A stretch of DNA of 64,000 bases from Rana temporaria (GCF_905171775.1 NC_053492.1:63201355-63265354); one strand, 5' to 3'. Positions 35,030 to 46,480 are shown, counted from the first letter of the stretch. The notes: generated from the sequence alone by a model not told the origin. Translations and numbers: made by a program.

Positions 35030-35640
35030 AAGAACGATCATAGCGGCAGTTCCACCTCTTGATCATTATTACAGGCGACAGGAGGGGACATCCCCCTCTC
35101 CCGCCGTCATCTGGTGCTTCTCCGGGCTCTCCTGTGCCATCAGTGACCCAAAGAAAGAATCGGCTGCCGCCGAATGACACCATAGAGATTTCCGGAGACC
35201 AGATGGTCACCAATCATCTCTATGACCGTCAAAGGCCCGAGCGCGATATTATGACGTCATGTCCAGGCCGCAGTTGTAAACAAAGCCGTAATCTCAGCTA
35301 GTTAAGCATGAGATTGGTGATTTTTTTTTCGATCTCATGCTTTTCAGCCTGGAAGAGACGTGTGGGGTCTTATTGACCCTGCATCTTTCCATAAAGAGGA
35401 CCTGTCACGAACCATTCCTATTACAAGAGATGTTTACATTCCTTGTAATAGGAATAAAATATCGCGTTTGAAAAATTGTTGCGAAAATACCGTACAAGAT
35501 AAAAAGTTACAATGACCGCCATTTTATTCCCTAGGGTGTCTGCTAAAAAAACATATATAATGTTTGGGGGTTCTGAGTAATTTGATGATTTTTACATGTA
35601 GGAGAGGAGTGCCAGAATAGGCCCAGTATGGAAGTGATGA

Positions 35641-36481
35641 TGAAATCAAGTTTTTCCCCCAGCTTGTAGAAACCTGTCCTCCTAAACAGACTATCACCAG
35701 GGTCAGCAAGGCCTATATTTGGCCCTCAGCAACTGTTTATACTGCTATTAGCTTAGTTAGAAGTTAGAGTAATAAGTTGGATTCTTCCTACAGTGGGCAA
35801 AAATAACTCATTATTATTCAACTATTTCTCTATATTCCTTTCATGATTTTTTTCATGTGGTTAGAAGAACTCATCTGCAGATATGCTTTTCTTGATCAGA
35901 TTTGCCATCTCAAATAATTCATGGTCAGTTCTAGAGACAGCTTAATTATATGGGAAACACAAACCAGAAGTGATTAGAGAGTTTGATTATACTCTGCTAG
36001 AGCACTAATTAAACCAGTGTAAATAATATGACTGTGCTAGAGCTGAGAAACGTTATCTTGCTCCTATCATTAGGGGAGCTTGGCAGGAAAACTGGCAAAG
36101 ACAAATTTAACAGTTTCAAAAAGCAGTTACATTTCCAGCATGCCGGGATTGCTAACTGTCACATTGGTTGTGCTCTCAACCAAACTGTCAAAACATCCAA
36201 TGGCTGGTGTCATAACTGATCACATGTGCATCATCATGGCAGTTGAAGATTAAACATAGGCCAAGATGGCCGCTTCCTTGGCTGAAAATGATAGGTGGGT
36301 TTACTTACATTTTAATACATTGACCAGCAGTTGGTACTTAGCTGCAGACACTCTATAAATTCCTGAGTTGCATTTACATCAGAGGTGGTTAAAGCCAACT
36401 CTAGGTTTCCCTCCTCCCTGTTTTCTGTATGCACCACCCTTGGAGCACATCTCTATCTCTTTTGTTTTAATTGGACACGTA
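35641..36481. other. Unassigned, possibly single-copy, sequence
   Basis: No recognisable gene or repeat. There is an isolated CCAAGATGGCCGC (YY1-like) string near 36262. Confidence 0.35.
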
Positions 36482-37205
36482 GGGGCAGATCCTCAAAGAA
36501 ATTCCGCCGGCGTATCTGTTGATACGCCGTGTAATTTCAAATTTTGCGCGTCGTATCTTTGTTTTGGTATCCACCAAACAAGATACGACAGCATCTGTGT
36601 TAGATCCGACAGGCGTACGTCTTAGTACGCGGTCGGATCTAAGATGCAATTTTCTGGCGGCCGCTGGGTAGCGTTCACGTCGTACTCCGCGTCGAATATG
36701 CAAATTCACTTTTTCCGACGATCCACGAACGTACGAGCGGCCGTCGCATTCTTTTACGTCGTTTCCGTTCGGCTTTTTCCGGCGTATAGTTAAAGCTGCT
36801 ATCTGGTGGCGTACTCAATGTTAAGTATGGCCGTCGTTCCCGCGTATAATTTTGAAAATTTTACGTCGTTTGGGTAAGTCGTCCGTGAATGGGGCTGGAC
36901 GCCATTTAGGTTCACGACGAAAACAATGACCTCCTTGCGACGTCATTTGGAGCAATGCACCCTGGGAGTTTTGACGGACGGGGCATGCGCAGTTCGTTCG
37001 GCGCAGGGACACGCTTCATTTAAATGAAACACGCCCCCTACTCGCCGCATTTGAATTCCGCACCCTTACGCCACGAGAGATACACTACGCCGCCGTAACT
37101 TACGGCGCAAATTCTTTCAGGATTCAAAGATTTGCAAAGTAAGTTACAGCGGCGTAGCGTATCTCATATATGCTGCGCCCACGCAAATGTAAATGGATCT
37201 GCCCC
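36482..37205. mobile_element. GGGCCAGATTC-family MITE, diverged ends
   Basis: Ends GGGGCAGATCC and GGATCTGCCCC. Flanks GTA and ATA differ by one base from a 3-bp TSD. The body shares TACGACGTAAA, GGCCGTCGTTCC, GCATGCGCAGTTCG and CTTACGGCGCAAATTC with other copies. Confidence 0.85.
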
Positions 37206-37357
37206 ATACTATTTTTCCTTAGGTCTTCAGTCTGATCACAAGTCCTCTTCATCCTCTTTTTTGTTTTGGCAGAGAAGATATCTACATAGACTGGTTGTGG
37301 CCATCTACTTCTACAGATGCCTCTTCACTGCTTCCTGCTGCAGAGACTGATGCAATG

Positions 37358-37868
37358 GGGTTGATTTACTAAAACTGGAGAGTACAACAATCTGGTGCAG
37401 CTGTGCATGGTAGACAATCAGCTTCTAACTTCAGCTTGTTCAATTAAGCTTTGACCTGAAGGCCTGGTTCACACTGGTACTATTTGAGATGCGATTTGAG
37501 ATGTCAAATCTCATCTCAAATCGGCGGCATTTGCCGGCAATTGTCGGCAATGGCACTGTCCTAATCGGTGCGACGCGGCATCTGCGGCGCTGCATCGATT
37601 TCAAAAAGTAGTTCCTGTACTACTCTTTGCGATTTCAGGCCGTGATTTACATTGACATCTGTGCAGAAACCTGCACAGATGTCACTGAAATCACGGCCGA
37701 AATCGGGACTGCCAGCGGGAGTGAAATTGTGCGAGTTTAGCTGAACTCGCACGGCTTCACTCCTCAGCCCAGTGTGAACCTGGGCGAAAACAAAAAACAC
37801 GGAAGCTGATTAGTTATCTATGCAGAGTTGCACCAGATTTTACACTTTCCCATTTTAGTAGATCAGTC
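37358..37868. mobile_element. TTGATTTACTAAA foldback MITE split by another MITE
   Basis: The left arm GGGTTGATTTACTAAAAC and the right arm CCCATTTTAGTAGATCAG are inverted. It is interrupted at 37461-37785. A partial relative, AGAGATTTACTAAAGCTGG, occurs at 53039. Confidence 0.75.
37461..37785. mobile_element. GCCTGGTTCACACTGG-family MITE, TSD GAA
   Basis: Ends GGCCTGGTTCACACTGG and CCAGTGTGAACCTGGGC, with GAA at 37458-37460 and 37786-37788. The body carries paired CATCTGTGCAG/CTGCACAGATG arms. A diverged copy lies at 54126-54409. Confidence 0.82.
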
Positions 37869-38599
37869 TCACTGGCCCTGAGGCCCCAGAATTCATTACG
37901 AAAGTCTGGAAGATGTGCCAACTTCACTGGGTGCAACCACCCCCAGAACTGGGTGAAGCGTCCCCAGAAGACAAGCCAAAAGTGTAAATACCAAGGGAAA
38001 TTTGCTCACCTATAAGACTGACTTATGACACATTGGTTGAGAGTTCTGAGCTCTAGCTATGTTAACATATGTCTATGTTAAGGCAACTTCTGTCCCTTTA
38101 ACAAATAGTGGAAGGTTCTCTTGCCAGGTTCCTGTTTGAAAGCTAACAGTTTGCTTTTGTGTGACTACTAACTTAAATTTGCCTCCCGTTGTTTATCCAA
38201 GCATGTAAAAGGTTTAGAAATGCTACTTGCCACTGGACTCAATTCTTCCCTTGGTGGACCAAAGGTTTTATGGTGAGGGGAGTGTGTAGCCTGGTACTTG
38301 GCAGGAGACTGGGAGGAGCACTCCTGTGTTGTGTGCAGCTGACCCCCCCCCCCCCCCCCTTGTTGTGTGGCTGAATGCTTGATGCCTGCTCCCTCTTCCT
38401 TTTTTCTACCACTGGACTGTGACAGAACACCTGTGTGATCCCCCACTCACCCCCTCCTCCCTTCTTGCAGAAACAGTGATCCTGTGAAGAGGGGAGGATG
38501 ATGTTGCAGAGAGGAGGATCATTGAACAAGTAGTCCACAAGGAACACTGTACAATGGAGGCTAATGGGCTGTGGACTTTTGTACCCAGGAATCACTGCA
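37869..38599. other. Unassigned
   Basis: No gene recognised. A poly(C) run lies at 38343-38359. Confidence 0.4.
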
Positions 38600-38867
38600 C
38601 ACCAGTGATGGAGAAAAGTAAAATTAGTGGACAAGTATCAATTGTCAAAAAGCACCTCGCCCCAATAATTATTGAAAAATATGAAGGAGGCAGGGGGTAC
38701 CAAAAGGACCCTGGAGCTATTTTAGTGGTGCAGATAGAGATTCACAAAATCAAAGGAATTATTTTATGTAAAAATAGAAAAAACATTTTATTGAGACAAT
38801 TATATGACATAAATATATGATAAATAAATTCAATCTTGATTAGATACATTATAGAAAATCAAGATAG

Positions 38868-38941
38868 AGCATTGATTGGTCGATTCGCTCTACATGTTTC
38901 ACTCTTTGTGAGCTTCCTCAGGAGCGTTTATAGACAATGCT
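38868..38941 (-). ncRNA. Hammerhead ribozyme motif D1 (intact core)
   Basis: On the minus strand: stem I distal AGCATTG, internal loop, proximal CGCTC, box CTGAGGA, a stem II GCTC-ACAAA-GAGT, GAAA, stem III palindrome ACATGT, A as the H of the cleavage triplet, then GAGCG and, after another internal loop, CAATGCT. CGCTC/GAGCG and AGCATTG/CAATGCT pair perfectly. CUGANGA, GAAA and NUH are all satisfied. It is the better preserved of the inverted pair in stem II. Type I layout (open stem I) with a minimal stem III that would work best as a dimer. Confidence 0.82.
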
Positions 38942-39490
38942 AAGTATCAAAAAGAAGAAAAACATATAATTAATTAACTGTAAAATAAATTACATAACAA
39001 TGTCTGAATAGAGGTAAGTAAATACATTTTTGAAAATATAAAGGGAAAAAGTTAATAGGTTACATCAATTGGGGCAGAAAGTGCATATTCAGTAATTATA
39101 ACCATGAACAACAAAGGCGCTCAAAAGAAAAAAGACTTACCCTAAGGTAATAAAATAGCTTATCAAAAAACCAGCATGTGCAGACAGCAAAACCGCCCAG
39201 GAAGAACTATAGCTTCAACACGGACCATAGAGACAACAGCAGAACCATAGCTGAAAAAAGCCACCTAGTGGAGATATGTATGAAAGACAAAGGATATATA
39301 TACAAATATGTACCCATAATATCTCTCTCATTGATATTTACTGAATATGCACTTTCTGCCCCAATTGATGTAACCTATTAACTTTTTCCCTTTATATTTT
39401 CAAAAATGTATTTACTTACCTCTATTCAGACATTGTTATGTAATTTATTTTACAGTTAATTAATTATATGTTTTTTTTTTTTTGATACTT

Positions 39491-39564
39491 AGCATTGTCT
39501 ATAAACGCTCCTGAGGAAGTTCACAAAGAGTGAAACATGTAGAGCGAATCGACCAATCAATGCT
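39491..39564 (+). ncRNA. Hammerhead ribozyme motif D2 (intact core)
   Basis: AGCATTG 39491-39497, CGCTC 39506-39510, CTGAGGA 39511-39517, stem II 39518-39531, GAAA 39532-39535, palindrome ACATGT 39535-39540, A 39541 (predicted cleavage after it), GAGCG 39542-39546, CAATGCT 39558-39564. It differs from D1 only in stem II (GTTC instead of GCTC), which keeps pairing through a G-U wobble. Confidence 0.82.
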
Positions 39565-39983
39565 CTATCTTGATTTTCTATAATGTATCTAATCAAGATT
39601 GAATTTATTTATCATATATTTATGTCATATAATTGTCTCAATAAAATGTTTTTTCTATTTTTACATAAAATAATTCCTTTGATTTTGTGAATCTCTATCT
39701 GCACCACTAAAATAGCCCCAGGGTCCTTTTGGTACCCCCCTGCCTCCTTTATATTTTTCACCAGTGATGGAGAGTTGAGACTTCTCAAAGGCAATTTTGC
39801 AGAGGAGGGAATATTTTGCCAAGTGGTGCGGACCTGCTGCTTGGACCTGGCAGTGCTGCATGAGAGAAACATCCATGGAGAGCTTGTTAGTGGGGTTTAG
39901 GCACCCTGCTGGGGGACACTAAAACTACACCTGCTAAGTGCCTAGGTTATAGGCAGGAGTTTGCTTTCATGCAGTAATCAGCA

Positions 39984-40420
39984 TTAAAGCGGTAGAAAAC
40001 TTTTGAATACAAAATAACAATTTCTCCAGCAAGGTAATATCATGTATGCATCACATACAAGCACAATATGAAGACTTACCATAAAACGAAACCCTCCAGT
40101 GGTACACTGTCACTGCTGACAGGGCTTTCATCTTCACCCGGTCTTCCTTCAGGCTCCGGCCATTTGAATAACCAAGTCAAGGTGACGTCACTCCCGTGCA
40201 TGCTCGTGGGAGTCATGGCTGTGTCACGAAGCTCTGAAGACATGTCATGAGTATGGCACCCCTTCAGAGCGCATGCACAGATGACATCATCAGATGCAGA
40301 AACACTGAATATCTCCTAAACGGTGCATTTTTTGGAGATATTCCTTGTACCTACAGGTATGCTTTATTATAAGCCTATATATAGGTACAAGTGTTCAAGC
40401 CGTGTTTACTACCACTTTAA
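39984..40420. mobile_element. TTAA-type MITE, TTAAAGCGGTAG family
   Basis: Starts TTAAAGCGGTAGAAAAC and ends GTTTACTACCACTTTAA, inverted with TTAA at both ends. 437 bp, non-coding. GGTACAAGTGTTC / AGATATTCCTTGTACC arms lie near the right end. Confidence 0.87.
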
Positions 40421-40614
40421 GGCATAATTCCGTACCTAGAAGCGAGCCACCCTGAGCACAGTTAACCCTCTATTAACCCATGGCTAACTAACTGTACTGT
40501 TGACACTAAGCACACTAGATACCACTACAGTAAGAGAATACCAACTCCCAGGTGCACAGTGTTATGTCTGTGTCAGGAAATGTCTGAACAATTAATTAAT
40601 TTGAGTTAGTTTTA

Positions 40615-42720
40615 AGGATAATGGTAGGTGTAATGGCGCTAAAAAACTTAAATACAATAAATAATCCTCATCACTAGACCCATAAAATAATTAAGAAAGT
40701 TTCGTGGTGAATCCTCCAATGGATGTGAATAAAATGTGTTCCACTCTGGGTCAATCCTGGAATACCATCCGACATCAACAAAAAATGTGGAGGGTATTAG
40801 TAGTGGTAAATAATAATACGTAACTAATGATTAGTGAACAGCTGTGCCAAACCACTGCACAATGTTGCATCAATACAATCAAAATTGGATACTTGGTAAC
40901 ATAGTGAACATAGATGATAATGAAAAAACAAATCCAGTATAATTAAAATCACCAAAGGCAGTAGTCCATTAAAGTGCAGCGTGCAATGATTAAAGTGCAA
41001 AAAATACAAAGTGATCCGAAGTAATTTAAATGACATGCACCAATGAGCATGAAAATGAAATCTAAATGTGAAAAATTGTCCAGTGAAAAAAACAATATAG
41101 AGATGGTAACAATGTCTCAAATAATCCACCAATTGAGGTTAAACAAGGTGATATTGGTAAAGTGTCCCAGTGCATATAATAATGAAAAATAAACAATCAT
41201 GAATGAATGTTCAGTGAAAAAAATGTGCTCCAAAACACAGATCCTTATATCCAAAGCGTTCAGTGATCAATGCTGGATGTGCATGCATGCTTATACTTCC
41301 ACCATCAGGCTTCCCAGAAATGTCCGACAGACTAGGTGTTCCAGCCCCTTACCTCAGAGCGGCTTGTAATCAAGCCTAAATGGATATCTCACAGGCAGTC
41401 TGCTGCTCATCCACTCCCTCAATCCCACGACTCGGTCACAGATGATTGCAGTCTCTCAGAGGAAATATAAAGCAAGGGGAGCCTCCATAGTGTAGCAACA
41501 TTAAAACATTTTATTTAAGAAACAAGTACTTACTCATAGATCCTATGAGTAAGCAACGTGAAACAGTTGCGATATGCGTGAGGAAGTGGAGGAGCTGCTG
41601 GTGACGTCACCCGCTCGCGGCCGCAGAGCGGGGGACACAAAGATCGTACACGCCGACTTTTTACTACTTGAAATGTGAGTGTCTACTTGTTTCTTAAATA
41701 AAATGTTTTAATGTTGCTACACTATGGAGGCTCCCCTTGCTTTATATTTCCTCTGAGAGACTGCAATCATCTGTGACCGAGTCGTGGGATTGAGGGAGTG
41801 GATGAGCAGCAGACTGCCTGTGAGATATCCATTTAGGCTTGATTACAAGCCGCTCTGAGGTAAGGGGCTGGAACACCTAGTCTGTCGGACATTTCTGGGA
41901 AGCCTGATGGTGGAAGTATAAGCATGCATGCACATCCAGCATTGATCACTGAACGCTTTGGATATAAGGATCTGTGTTTTGGAGCACATTTTTTTCACTG
42001 AACATTCATTCATGATTGTTTATTTTTCATTATTATATGCACTGGGACACTTTACCAATATCACCTTGTTTAACCTCAATTGGTGGATTATTTGAGACAT
42101 TGTTACCATCTCTATATTGTTTTTTTCACTGGACAATTTTTCACATTTAGATTTCATTTTCATGCTCATTGGTGCATGTCATTTAAATTACTTCGGATCA
42201 CTTTGTATTTTTTGCACTTTAATCATTGCACGCTGCACTTTAATGGACTACTGCCTTTGGTGATTTTAATTATACTGGATTTGTTTTTTCATTATCATCT
42301 ATGTTCACTATGTTACCAAGTATCCAATTTTGATTGTATTGATGCAACATTGTGCAGTGGTTTGGCACAGCTGTTCACTAATCATTAGTTACGTATTATT
42401 ATTTACCACTACTAATACCCTCCACATTTTTTGTTGATGTCGGATGGTATTCCAGGATTGACCCAGAGTGGAACACATTTTATTCACATCCATTGGAGGA
42501 TTCACCACAAAACTTTCTTAATTATTTTATGGGTCTAGTGATGAGGATTATTTATTGTATTTAAGTTTTTTAGCGCCATTACACCTACCATTATTCTTAT
42601 CTGTCTTGAGTGTGTGAACACTTTCCGTTGTGGCTGCTATTTATTAATTTTAGCTTCCTTTTAGTTTAGAATTAGCCTTGATTAGGTGGATTTGCGCATT
42701 GGTTCCCCCTCTTATCATAC
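40615..42720. mobile_element. Large palindromic retro-insertion, 911-bp arms, 14-bp TSD
   Basis: The duplication TTGAGTTAGTTTTA lies at 40601-40614 and 42721-42734. Arms 40618-41528 and 41684-42594 are inverted copies (each base x pairs with 83212-x) around a 155-bp spacer. They look essentially identical wherever I compared them; even an accidental 102-codon open frame is the same in both. The spacer holds GCAACGTGAAACAGTTGC, TGACGTCA (41602-41609) and a CCCGCTC/GAGCGGG hairpin, and the inner arm edge carries AAATAAAATGTTTTAATG then GGAGGCTCCCC, the tail layout of the hammerhead elements. A 126-bp unpaired tail lies at the right. Probably Penelope-related. Confidence 0.85.
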
Positions 42721-42734
42721 TTGAGTTAGTTTTA

Positions 42735-43052
42735 GCCATTGCAGAATTCTCTGAAATAACACAAACAAAATCAATGTGAATTTGGACTGGGCTATCGACA
42801 ATAAATTATTTATTTATTCAATAAGGCAACATCTGTGCACTGTGCGATTCAGCATGCGCTGACCCTGCTCTATCATTTTATGCGGCCTACCACTTTGTGG
42901 CTGAGTTGCAAACAGTTTAAAGAGAGAGTAACATATGTACCACCATACAGACTGGTCCCAATGTTAGCCGGCTTAAATGTGTTAATCAGATGTCAGGTAC
43001 TTGGCAGCCTTCTCCAGGGGCACCTTTCTCAGGAATGCGTACACCAAACTAC
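42735..43052. other. Unassigned
   Basis: No gene or repeat recognised. Confidence 0.35.
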
Positions 43053-43320
43053 TCTTATACCCTGTACACATGATCGGTTCGTCTGATGAAAACGAACCAA
43101 TGGATTTTTTCATCAGATGTCCGATGAAGCTGACTTTCATCAGTCTTGCCTACACAACATTGGTTAAAAATCCGATCGTGTCTATCGCGGTGACGTAAAA
43201 CACAACGACGTTCTGAGAAAAATAAAGTTTAATGCTTCAGAACATGCGTCGACTTGATTCTGAGCATGCATGGATTTTTGAGCGATGGATTTCCCCACAG
43301 ACGATCGTTTTTTTTCTATC
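43053..43320. mobile_element. Truncated MITE related to the TACACACGATCGG type
   Basis: Begins ACCCTGTACACATGATCGGT and contains a palindrome-like GATGAAAAC...TTTTTCATCAGATG and ACGATCGTTTTTTTTC. The right terminus is missing. Confidence 0.5.
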
Positions 43321-43419
43321 AGGGAAACGCCTCCAGCTGGATGCCACATCTGTATAGTGAGGACTGCTGTCTCCTATGGCAACTGAACTTGTAACAGTCA
43401 CTAAAGGTAGTCGTACATA

Positions 43420-44249
43420 GCTCTTGGTAACACAGAATAGTTCTTCTCTTATCTCATGGTATCCCACTGTAGGTCTTTACTCACTGAGCTCCCAGTATCT
43501 CACTAGACTTCCAGATACCAGTCATCACTGTATCTCCTGAGCTCTTCCACAGCTAACCTGCTGTATACGCCTCAAGCATCATCCCTGTTAACCTGCTGGG
43601 TCCCTGGATTGGCACTTGTTGAAGCTCTCGCACTTCTTCACTGTCCCCAGCTGGTGAGAAGACTGCTTTGGTACTTGCTCAAGCTTACTCACAGTAGTCT
43701 CCAGTAATAAGGTGAATGGTCTCTTAGTGGCAACTGCTTCCCCTTTACCTCCGACCACAACTGGTTCCCTGTCCGGCTGAACCTTCGCATCTCGGTTGGA
43801 CTCTAATCCTGCAGTCCCAACCCTACACTGCTTCTCCTGCTCCTGGATAGGCCTCAGGCAGCCTAGCAGCCAGGTATCCCCAGGATAGGCCTCTGTCTTC
43901 CCGGCCTAGCAACCCTGGGCCACATAACACACATCCACCTAAACAGCCATCCAGGTGGCACAGAACTCTGATCACCTGACTCCACCCAAATAGGCACTCC
44001 TAGCAGGCCGAGGGACTAAAGAAACCCTTCCAATTGGTTGAGACACCCTATCCATTCATAACAAGACCTTGCTATGCCCTTGTCAATTTGACGCCACCAG
44101 CCACAGTGCCACCTAGTGACAGAAGAGAAAAGGTACAGCAATTCTAGAATTAGAGAGGAATCCATGGATCTTCTAACAATTAACCAGGACAATTACTACC
44201 TGGTTAACTAAATTTGTTAGCAACCCTGCCTAAACACCAGGGTGCTACA
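43420..44249 (-). mobile_element. LTR-like repeat (minus strand), TGTAGCACC start
   Basis: The plus-strand right end CAGGGTGCTACA reads TGTAGCACCCTG on the minus strand, the same start style as the LTRs at 26085 and 27976. The body is rich in CTGG/CCTCAGG tracts typical of frog LTRs. The opposite terminus and a TSD were not found, so the left boundary is a guess. Confidence 0.5.
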
Positions 44250-44439
44250 CTTAAGTTATACAGGTGTGCAGCCTTCAAATGACTGTATATAACCAGGTAT
44301 GTCAGAGTGGACAGAGCAGTTTACAGAGTCATGGCAGAACAGAGAACCGATCATACTAAAGGGCTCCTGCAGGGGTAAGCACTACAATGTAAAATGTCCA
44401 ATATAGATATTCAGCATGCATATATTTAGCAGTGATGTT

Positions 44440-44915
44440 CCTCAGTGGTGACCCACCTCCCTAATCCATGTGTCCGGCCCCCTAATCTACATGCGGAGCA
44501 CTGGACGCATGGATTCCAATGTTTTTCTTTTTTTAGAAGCACGTAATTAAAGCCAGAGGCTCTAATAGACTTCAAAAAAGAGTGGGCTCGGGTGCAGTGC
44601 ACTGCACCCAAGCCCACCCAGTTGAACGACAGTAACAAATTAATATTCACTATTGATTCTCCTCCCGGACAATCAAGAAGCGGGTCCTGAGACTCATCAC
44701 CTGATTGGTCGAGAGGAGAAGCGTTCCTTTTGACCATCAAGGAGAAAGAGGGAGGAGATTCAGGGGAAGCTGCCCTGAAGCACCAGGAGGAGGAGATGCA
44801 GGGTAAAGCTGCCGCCCGGAGGAGGCCACAACCTAGATGGGGTAAGTGCGGGGCTGGTGACCGACCGCCCGACCGACAGAGGGGGGTGAGCCCCCCAAAA
44901 ATTATATACAACCAG
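44440..44915. repeat. Dispersed repeat, copy 1 (shared with 58370-59560)
   Basis: CTAATCCATGTGTCCGGCCC, ATGGATTCCAATG, TCGGGTGCAGTGCACTGCAC and GACAATCAAGAAGCGGGTCC have clear counterparts at 58430-58640. Probably a non-autonomous DNA element; termini not resolved. Confidence 0.6.
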
Positions 44916-45291
44916 CTGCCACTGGTGAGCCTATTTGTTCATTTATTAAACAGTACAAGTGTTACCCGGATTTACTCATTTTTTTAGGAGAATCAGGTGG
45001 GGCTCACTTCATCACAACTAAAATTTGCAGTTTATAAGAAAAAGAGATGACTATAGGTTATATTCAGACAATTTAAAATGTTGACAGAATTGTCCCAGCA
45101 TAATGATAACTAGGTGAAGCTATAATATTAGAGCCAGTTGGTCAATGTAACTGCCAATCAGCTAGCATTTTCAGAAAAATGACCAGCAATGGCAGCCTAT
45201 GTATCTCTCATGACAAATGCACTTTAAATGTTTGAACTATTTGAACCTAAATCTGGAGGCAGATACAATGGGATCTTTTTATAACCTATAT

Positions 45292-45476
45292 CAGTGTTTC
45301 TCAACTCCAGTCCTCAAGGCGCACCAACAGGTCATGTTTTCAGGATTTGCCTCAGATGAAACAGCTATGGTAATTACTAAGGCAGTGAAACTGATCAAAT
45401 CACCTGTGCAAAATAATGGAAAGCCTGAAAACATGACCTGTTGGCGCGGCTTGAGGACTGGAATTGAGAAACACTG
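45292..45476. mobile_element. hAT-type MITE, TSD ACCTATAY
   Basis: Ends CAGTGTTTCTCAACTCCAGT and its inverse ending GAGAAACACTG. Flanks ACCTATAT (45284-45291) and ACCTATAC (45477-45484) differ by one base. 185-bp near-palindrome with ACATGACCTGTTGG arms. Confidence 0.93.
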
Positions 45477-45484
45477 ACCTATAC

Positions 45485-46480
45485 AGTCCAAGTTCTACAC
45501 CAGCCAACTACATCAGTTGTAAGAGACGATGATCAGTCTTTAAACCACTCCATGCAAACAGCTACATATACAGGTGAAATACATATGTGGAACCTGTTTT
45601 AACTTCTAAGTAATATGTATTTTTGTCAATCCAGTCTTGAGAGTTACACAACTCCGCCATACAGCACTGTTCTGCCTGATAGGCGAGGAGAACTTAAATT
45701 TCTCTGCTGCATTTATACTTTGATTTATAGGTCCTCTTCTGACCTCCACACAGACAGTGAAAGAATAGACAGCAGCCTAATGAGATCATCTCTATGACAC
45801 TCTGCTCTCTGCCCATATCAGCATGTTCCTTGAATCCTGGAAAACAACTGCCTGGTTGCTTGTGCTGCTTGTCGCCCCCCCTCTCTGAGCTCTGTTGTAC
45901 AATAGACCCTAAAAATGCTAAGAGCAGGTCAGATACTTATATTGCTTGACTTTAATGTATTACATTTATTACAGAGCTGCATTCATTTGTGTTCCTTACA
46001 TCCTCTGTAATGGCGTTCAGCTTTAATAGTTCATGGAATAGAATTTGTTACCTGTCTGTTACATGCCTTGAGCGATTGTTGCCAAACATGGAAGCAATAA
46101 AGCAAGCCTAAAAATACTTGCAGCTGTCCAGGGGATCTCTTTGTAATTTAGAAGGTCAAGGAAAAATAAGCTTTTCTTGTTCTGCAGTGAATTTATTTTA
46201 CAACAATTGGAAACAGGGCGAGTGCTTGTTTAGCCTTCTGTACGCTGAAGTCTTCTCACAGTCAGTTAGACCAGAGAGATATATCGTTGGCATTCCTTTA
46301 TGTGCAACACAATAGAAGCTAAGTAACTGAATAATGTATATTTCATTGTATAATATCCCTTGTGTAGACACTGTATCAGGGAATATACAATAGTCTAAAT
46401 TAAAGTGCTACTAAAATTAGAAAAGTTAAGATTTACTATGTTTTAAGGAAAATAAAGAAATGTTAATTATGTCTAAGCAG
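45485..46480. other. Unassigned
   Basis: No gene or clear repeat. Part of 45840-45960 resembles 47740-47900 (CTGCTG...CTCTCTGAGCTCTGTTGTAC), suggesting a low-copy repeat. Confidence 0.35.

Larger units (their letters stand above)
31716..35640 (+). mobile_element. TTAA-type element split by a LINE insertion
   Basis: The left end TTAACCACTTCCAGGCCAAG starts at 31716. The right part, 35046 onward, carries TAATGTTTGGGGGTTCTGAG and fades near 35640, where GAAGTGATGA appears in place of an expected GTGGTTAA, so the right TTAA is lost. Without the LINE it would be about 0.7 kb. The LINE occupies 31832-35029 and duplicates AAGAACGATCATAGCG. Confidence 0.82.
38615..39758. mobile_element. Palindromic retroelement insertion with two hammerheads and 15-bp TSD
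   Basis: The duplication CACCAGTGATGGAGA occurs at 38600-38614 and 39759-39773. Between them, arms of about 421 bp (38675-39095 and 39338-39758) are near-identical inverted copies separated by a 242-bp spacer. Each arm contains a hammerhead-ribozyme motif, then CAATAAAATG and a common tail running outward to GGAGGCAGGGGG. About 60 bp of unpaired sequence lies at the left edge. A long TSD with inverted partial copies is a layout known for Penelope-like elements, which also carry hammerheads, so I infer that origin. No protein is encoded. Confidence 0.82.

Noticed and set aside
41529..41683. GTGAAACAGTTGCG in the spacer of the 40615 palindrome as a hammerhead
   Set aside because: GCAAC/GTTGC would form a hairpin that encloses GAAAC in its loop, and no CUGANGA-like box is correctly placed.
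40824..42388. Identical 102-codon frames at 40824-41132 (-) and 42080-42388 (+)
   Set aside because: They are the same sequence in two inverted arms, with no domain; the identity reflects arm identity and not coding constraint.
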